A stretch of DNA of 9,437 nt, taken from Candidatus Limivicinus faecipullorum. GTDB lineage: Bacteria; Bacillota; Clostridia; Oscillospirales; Oscillospiraceae. The position numbers were made by a program, and so were the translations under genes. This document shows, in pieces, positions 7,514-9,437 of the stretch (position 1 is the stretch's first letter; each line of letters opens with the position of its first letter). The stretch lies in the NCBI GenBank assembly GCA_018711755.1, contig DVHY01000110.1:1-9437 (forward strand). The letters run 5' to 3'. The notes beneath the pieces were generated by a model. The model made no database searches and was not told where the DNA came from. It saw only the letters and a program-made list of their open reading frames with translations.

Positions 7514-8170
7514 ATAGGCCTTGTGCTCGGGGCTGACCCGGAAGCTCTCCCTGGCCTTCTGTATGCTTTTGTTGTGGGTCCAGCTCTCCAGGCGGCGCCC
7601 CTCAATATACTTCACGGCGCTGTCATACTGCTTTGCCAGGGCGGTGGCGAAATACCAGGCCTGCATCATGCGCACATAGTACTCCTCTGACTTCACAGCG
7701 GCCACCAGCTCCAGATATTCCTCCCGGAAGTCCTCCTCCAGGAAATGGCTCATGAGCATGCACATGGCAAAGCGCTGAGTGTAGGCATGGGGAGAATCCA
7801 GCCAGCGGGGTATGTGTTCCAGCAGCTTCTCCTTGTCCTTTGCCAGGACCTTGGGCCCCAGCATGTCGCACACGGCCCAGTTGTCCACATAGGGCAGGAA
7901 AGCCTCCAGCTCCTCCATGCACAGCCCGAAGTCCTTGTTCTCGTTTATCAGCAGGGCCTGGAGCAGGTTCTCGTCGTGGTATTCATGGGGCAGGTCCGCC
8001 ATGAACTCCGCCGCCAGGGGGCCGTTCTTCAGCTCCTTTGCCAATCTGCGCAGCTGGGGCACCCGCACCCCTATCACGGCGGCCTTGTCCACCGTGGGGA
8101 TGAGGGAGGCGTTGAAGTCCCGGTACTTCTCGTCCCTGAGGGCAAAGAGTTTCTCCTGTATCTCCGTCAC
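7493..8170 (-). CDS. DNA alkylation repair protein, AlkD-like HEAT-repeat DNA glycosylase family
   Basis: This 225-residue, all-helical protein resembles the AlkD family, whose characterised members excise cationic N3- and N7-alkylated purines without flipping the base. Seen directly: GVRVPQLRRLAKEL (34-47), HEYHDENLLQALLI (62-75), VDNWAVCDM (95-103), AWYFATALAK (171-180) and a C-terminal THNKSIQKARES block. Trp98, Asp102, Arg133 and Trp172 have order and spacing like the Trp109/Asp113/Arg148/Trp187 set I recall for Bacillus cereus AlkD, so the protein may be active; this is a by-eye alignment. The start is GTG (8170-8168), overlapping the uppS TGA by 4 bases; GGAGG at 8187-8183 precedes it by 12 bases. 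In this operon cdsA normally sits here, and no CdsA-like membrane protein is present. Ile codons are ATA in 5 of 7 cases, as in ispG, so the gene does not look recently acquired. The last codons are AT-rich, including a TTA Leu. The substrate is unknown, and a non-catalytic DNA-binding role remains possible. Confidence 0.86.
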   Translation of the reverse strand: MTEIQEKLFALRDEKYRDFNASLIPTVDKAAVIGVRVPQLRRLAKELKNGPLAAEFMADLPHEYHDENLLQALLINENKDFGLCMEELEAFLPYVDNWAVCDMLGPKVLAKDKEKLLEHIPRWLDSPHAYTQRFAMCMLMSHFLEEDFREEYLELVAAVKSEEYYVRMMQAWYFATALAKQYDSAVKYIEGRRLESWTHNKSIQKARESFRVSPEHKAYLKTLKV

Positions 8171-8913
8171 GGGTTTTTCACCCCTCCGTATCGCCGGTCA
8201 CGGCGGTTGAATTCCGCGATGGCCTTGTCCAGTTCCTCCGGGGTGAAGTCCGGCCAGAGCACGTCGGTGAAGTAGAACTCCGCATAGGCGCACTGCCACA
8301 GCAGGAAGTTGGATATGCGCATCTCCCCGCCGGGGCGGATGAGCAGGTCCGGATCGGGGATGCCGGCGGAGTAGAGATAGCCTCCGAACTGTTCCTCGCT
8401 GAGCTCTCCCTGCACCTTGCCTTCGGCATAGTCCCGGGCATAACGCCGGGCGGCGTGGATTATCTCGTCCCGGCCGCCGTAGTTGAGACAGATGTTGGCC
8501 TGGAAGCCCTGGTAGTGCTGGCTTATCTCGTCGGTGCGGTCCACCATCTCCCGCAGCTGGGGGCTGAGCCTTGCCAGCTCTCCGAAGACCTTCATGCGTA
8601 TGTGGTCCTTCTCCATGGTGCGTATGGCCTCGTCCAGGTAGCGCCACAGCAGCTTCATGATGGTGCCCACCTCTTCCTCCGGGCGTTTCCAGTTCTCGGT
8701 GGAGAAGGCATAGACCGTCAGGTATTCAACTCCGATGCTCCTGCAGTATGTAGCTATGCGCCGGAAGGTCTCCGCCCCGGCCATATGGCCCGCCGTACGG
8801 GGCAGGCCCCGCTTTTTGGCCCAGCGGCCGTTGCCATCCAGTATGATGGCAATATGGCGGGGAACCCCAGGCCCGGCCTGGCTCCCCGCCTTATTGTTGT
8901 TAATATCAGCCAT
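8167..8913 (-). CDS. uppS: Undecaprenyl diphosphate synthase (cis-prenyltransferase)
   Basis: This enzyme condenses eight IPP units onto farnesyl diphosphate with cis geometry. The product, C55 undecaprenyl diphosphate, is the precursor of the lipid carrier for peptidoglycan and wall polymers. The 248 residues are the usual family length. Visible motifs are LDGNGRWAKKRG with the catalytic Asp26 (one Met-to-Leu change from the common MDGNGRWA), RTAGH (39-43), FSTENWKRP (70-78), NYGGRDEI, and the C-terminal LLIRPGGEMRISNF block that binds the homoallylic IPP. A short polar Asn/Gly-rich leader (about 1-17) precedes the fold. The start is fixed by the 1-base gap from frr. The nearest upstream purine run, GGAAA, is weak, so translation is probably coupled to frr. 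The stop overlaps the GTG start of the next gene. UppS uses IPP made by the pathway that includes Dxr and IspG, both encoded downstream in the same unit. Confidence 0.97.
   Translation of the reverse strand: MADINNNKAGSQAGPGVPRHIAIILDGNGRWAKKRGLPRTAGHMAGAETFRRIATYCRSIGVEYLTVYAFSTENWKRPEEEVGTIMKLLWRYLDEAIRTMEKDHIRMKVFGELARLSPQLREMVDRTDEISQHYQGFQANICLNYGGRDEIIHAARRYARDYAEGKVQGELSEEQFGGYLYSAGIPDPDLLIRPGGEMRISNFLLWQCAYAEFYFTDVLWPDFTPEELDKAIAEFNRRDRRYGGVKNP
8181..8187 (-). promoter_or_regulatory. Ribosome binding site for the GTG-started alkD-like gene
   Basis: The minus strand reads GGAGGGG inside the last codons of uppS, ending 10 bases before the GTG at 8170-8168. The core GGAGG is strong but slightly distant. 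Together with the GTGA overlap, it is the evidence for using GTG here; there is no ATG alternative near the N-terminus. Confidence 0.7.
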
Positions 8914-8914
8914 A

Positions 8915-9437
8915 TCAGATTTCCAGCAGTTCCTTTTCCTTCTTCTCGGCTATCTTGTCCAGCTCCTTGATGTAGTCGTCGGTGAGCTTCTGCACATCTT
9001 TTTCGGCTATCTTGTAATCGTCCTCGGTTATCTCCGAGGCTTTCTGCTGCTTCTTGAACTTCTCGATGGCGTCCCGGCGGATATTGCGGATAGCCACCTT
9101 GCTCTCCTCGGCGTATTTCTTGGTCTGCTTTACCAGGTCCTTGCGGCGCTCCTCGGTGAGGGGCGGGAAGACCAGGCGTATCATCCGCCCGTCGTTCTGG
9201 GGATTGAGGCCCAGGTCCGAGGCCAGGATGGCCTTTTCTATGCCCTTGAGCACGGAGCCGTCCCAGGGCTGGATGAGCAGGGTGCGGGGGTCGGGAGTGG
9301 CTATGGAGGCCACCTGCTGGATGGGGGTGGGGGAGCCGTAGTAATCCACCTGGATCTGGTCCAGCACGGCGGCGTTGGCCCGGCCCGCTCTCAGGGTGGC
9401 CAGCTGGGTGCTGAGAGACTCGCAGGTCTTTTTCATC
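8915..9437 (-). CDS. frr: Ribosome recycling factor (partial, 5' end beyond right edge)
   Basis: Ribosome recycling factor works with EF-G in the cytoplasm to split the post-termination ribosome and release mRNA and tRNA. The visible 173 residues include the family signatures LRAGRAN (about residues 15-21), YYGSPTPIQQVASI (about 32-45), the PWDGS segment, a FPPLTEERRKDL block and the long Lys/Glu-rich C-terminal helix ending in KELLEI. The Met at the right edge (9436-9434) is probably not the start. By recalled alignment with E. coli RRF it matches an internal Met about 12 residues into the protein, and adding 12 gives about 185 residues, the normal family length. The stop TGA (8917-8915) lies 1 base before the uppS start, so the two genes are surely cotranscribed. 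In related genomes pyrH, tsf and rpsB usually lie upstream, outside this window. The family call is very secure; only the 5' end is missing. Confidence 0.97.
   Translation of the reverse strand, partial: MKKTCESLSTQLATLRAGRANAAVLDQIQVDYYGSPTPIQQVASIATPDPRTLLIQPWDGSVLKGIEKAILASDLGLNPQNDGRMIRLVFPPLTEERRKDLVKQTKKYAEESKVAIRNIRRDAIEKFKKQQKASEITEDDYKIAEKDVQKLTDDYIKELDKIAEKKEKELLEI

Noticed and set aside
9434..9436. Start codon of frr at the right edge
   Set aside because: Recalled alignment places this Met inside the protein, about 12 residues after the true start; the 5' end is outside the window.

Overview
The window is one tightly packed, leftward-transcribed (minus-strand) block from the chromosome of a Gram-positive anaerobe-type bacterium. 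The gene order frr - uppS - (inserted gene) - dxr - rseP - ispG - polC is the conserved Bacillota/Clostridia cluster. PolC, the Gram-positive replicative polymerase with the 3'-5' exonuclease embedded in its PHP domain, places the organism in Bacillota. The DNA is GC-rich (about 60% by eye). The proteins look clostridial, so a GC-rich Oscillospiraceae-like gut lineage is the best guess; this is inference, not a match to a named species.

Layout in order of transcription, right to left: the 3' part of frr (ribosome recycling factor, cut by the right edge); uppS (undecaprenyl diphosphate synthase); a DNA alkylation repair protein of the AlkD HEAT-repeat family; dxr (MEP pathway); rseP/rasP (site-2 intramembrane protease); ispG (MEP pathway, 4Fe-4S enzyme); polC (replicative DNA polymerase). 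A strong hairpin terminator follows polC. The left 120 bases hold no gene, but contain a weak candidate promoter and a GC-rich hairpin that probably belong to the next minus-strand gene beyond the left edge. No stretch longer than 300 bases lacks a gene.

Four of the six gene junctions are 4-base stop/start overlaps (uppS/alkD as GTGA; dxr/rseP, rseP/ispG and ispG/polC as ATGA). The frr/uppS gap is 1 base. The only real gap is the 32 AT-rich bases before dxr, which carry a good ribosome binding site and a consensus -10 box. Dxr and IspG make the isoprenoid precursors IPP and DMAPP, and UppS condenses IPP into the C55 lipid carrier for the cell wall. RseP is a membrane protease, Frr recycles ribosomes and PolC replicates the chromosome. 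The cluster is therefore a growth and housekeeping operon.

The main departure from the usual layout is that the slot between uppS and dxr, normally occupied by cdsA (phosphatidate cytidylyltransferase), holds an AlkD-type gene translationally coupled to uppS. Other points worth a look are the strong preference for the Ile codon ATA in GC-rich genes, the complete avoidance of TTA, CTA and TCA across polC (which creates a giant antisense open frame), and a PolC with a short N-terminus. I found no mobile element, CRISPR array, RNA gene or clearly novel system.
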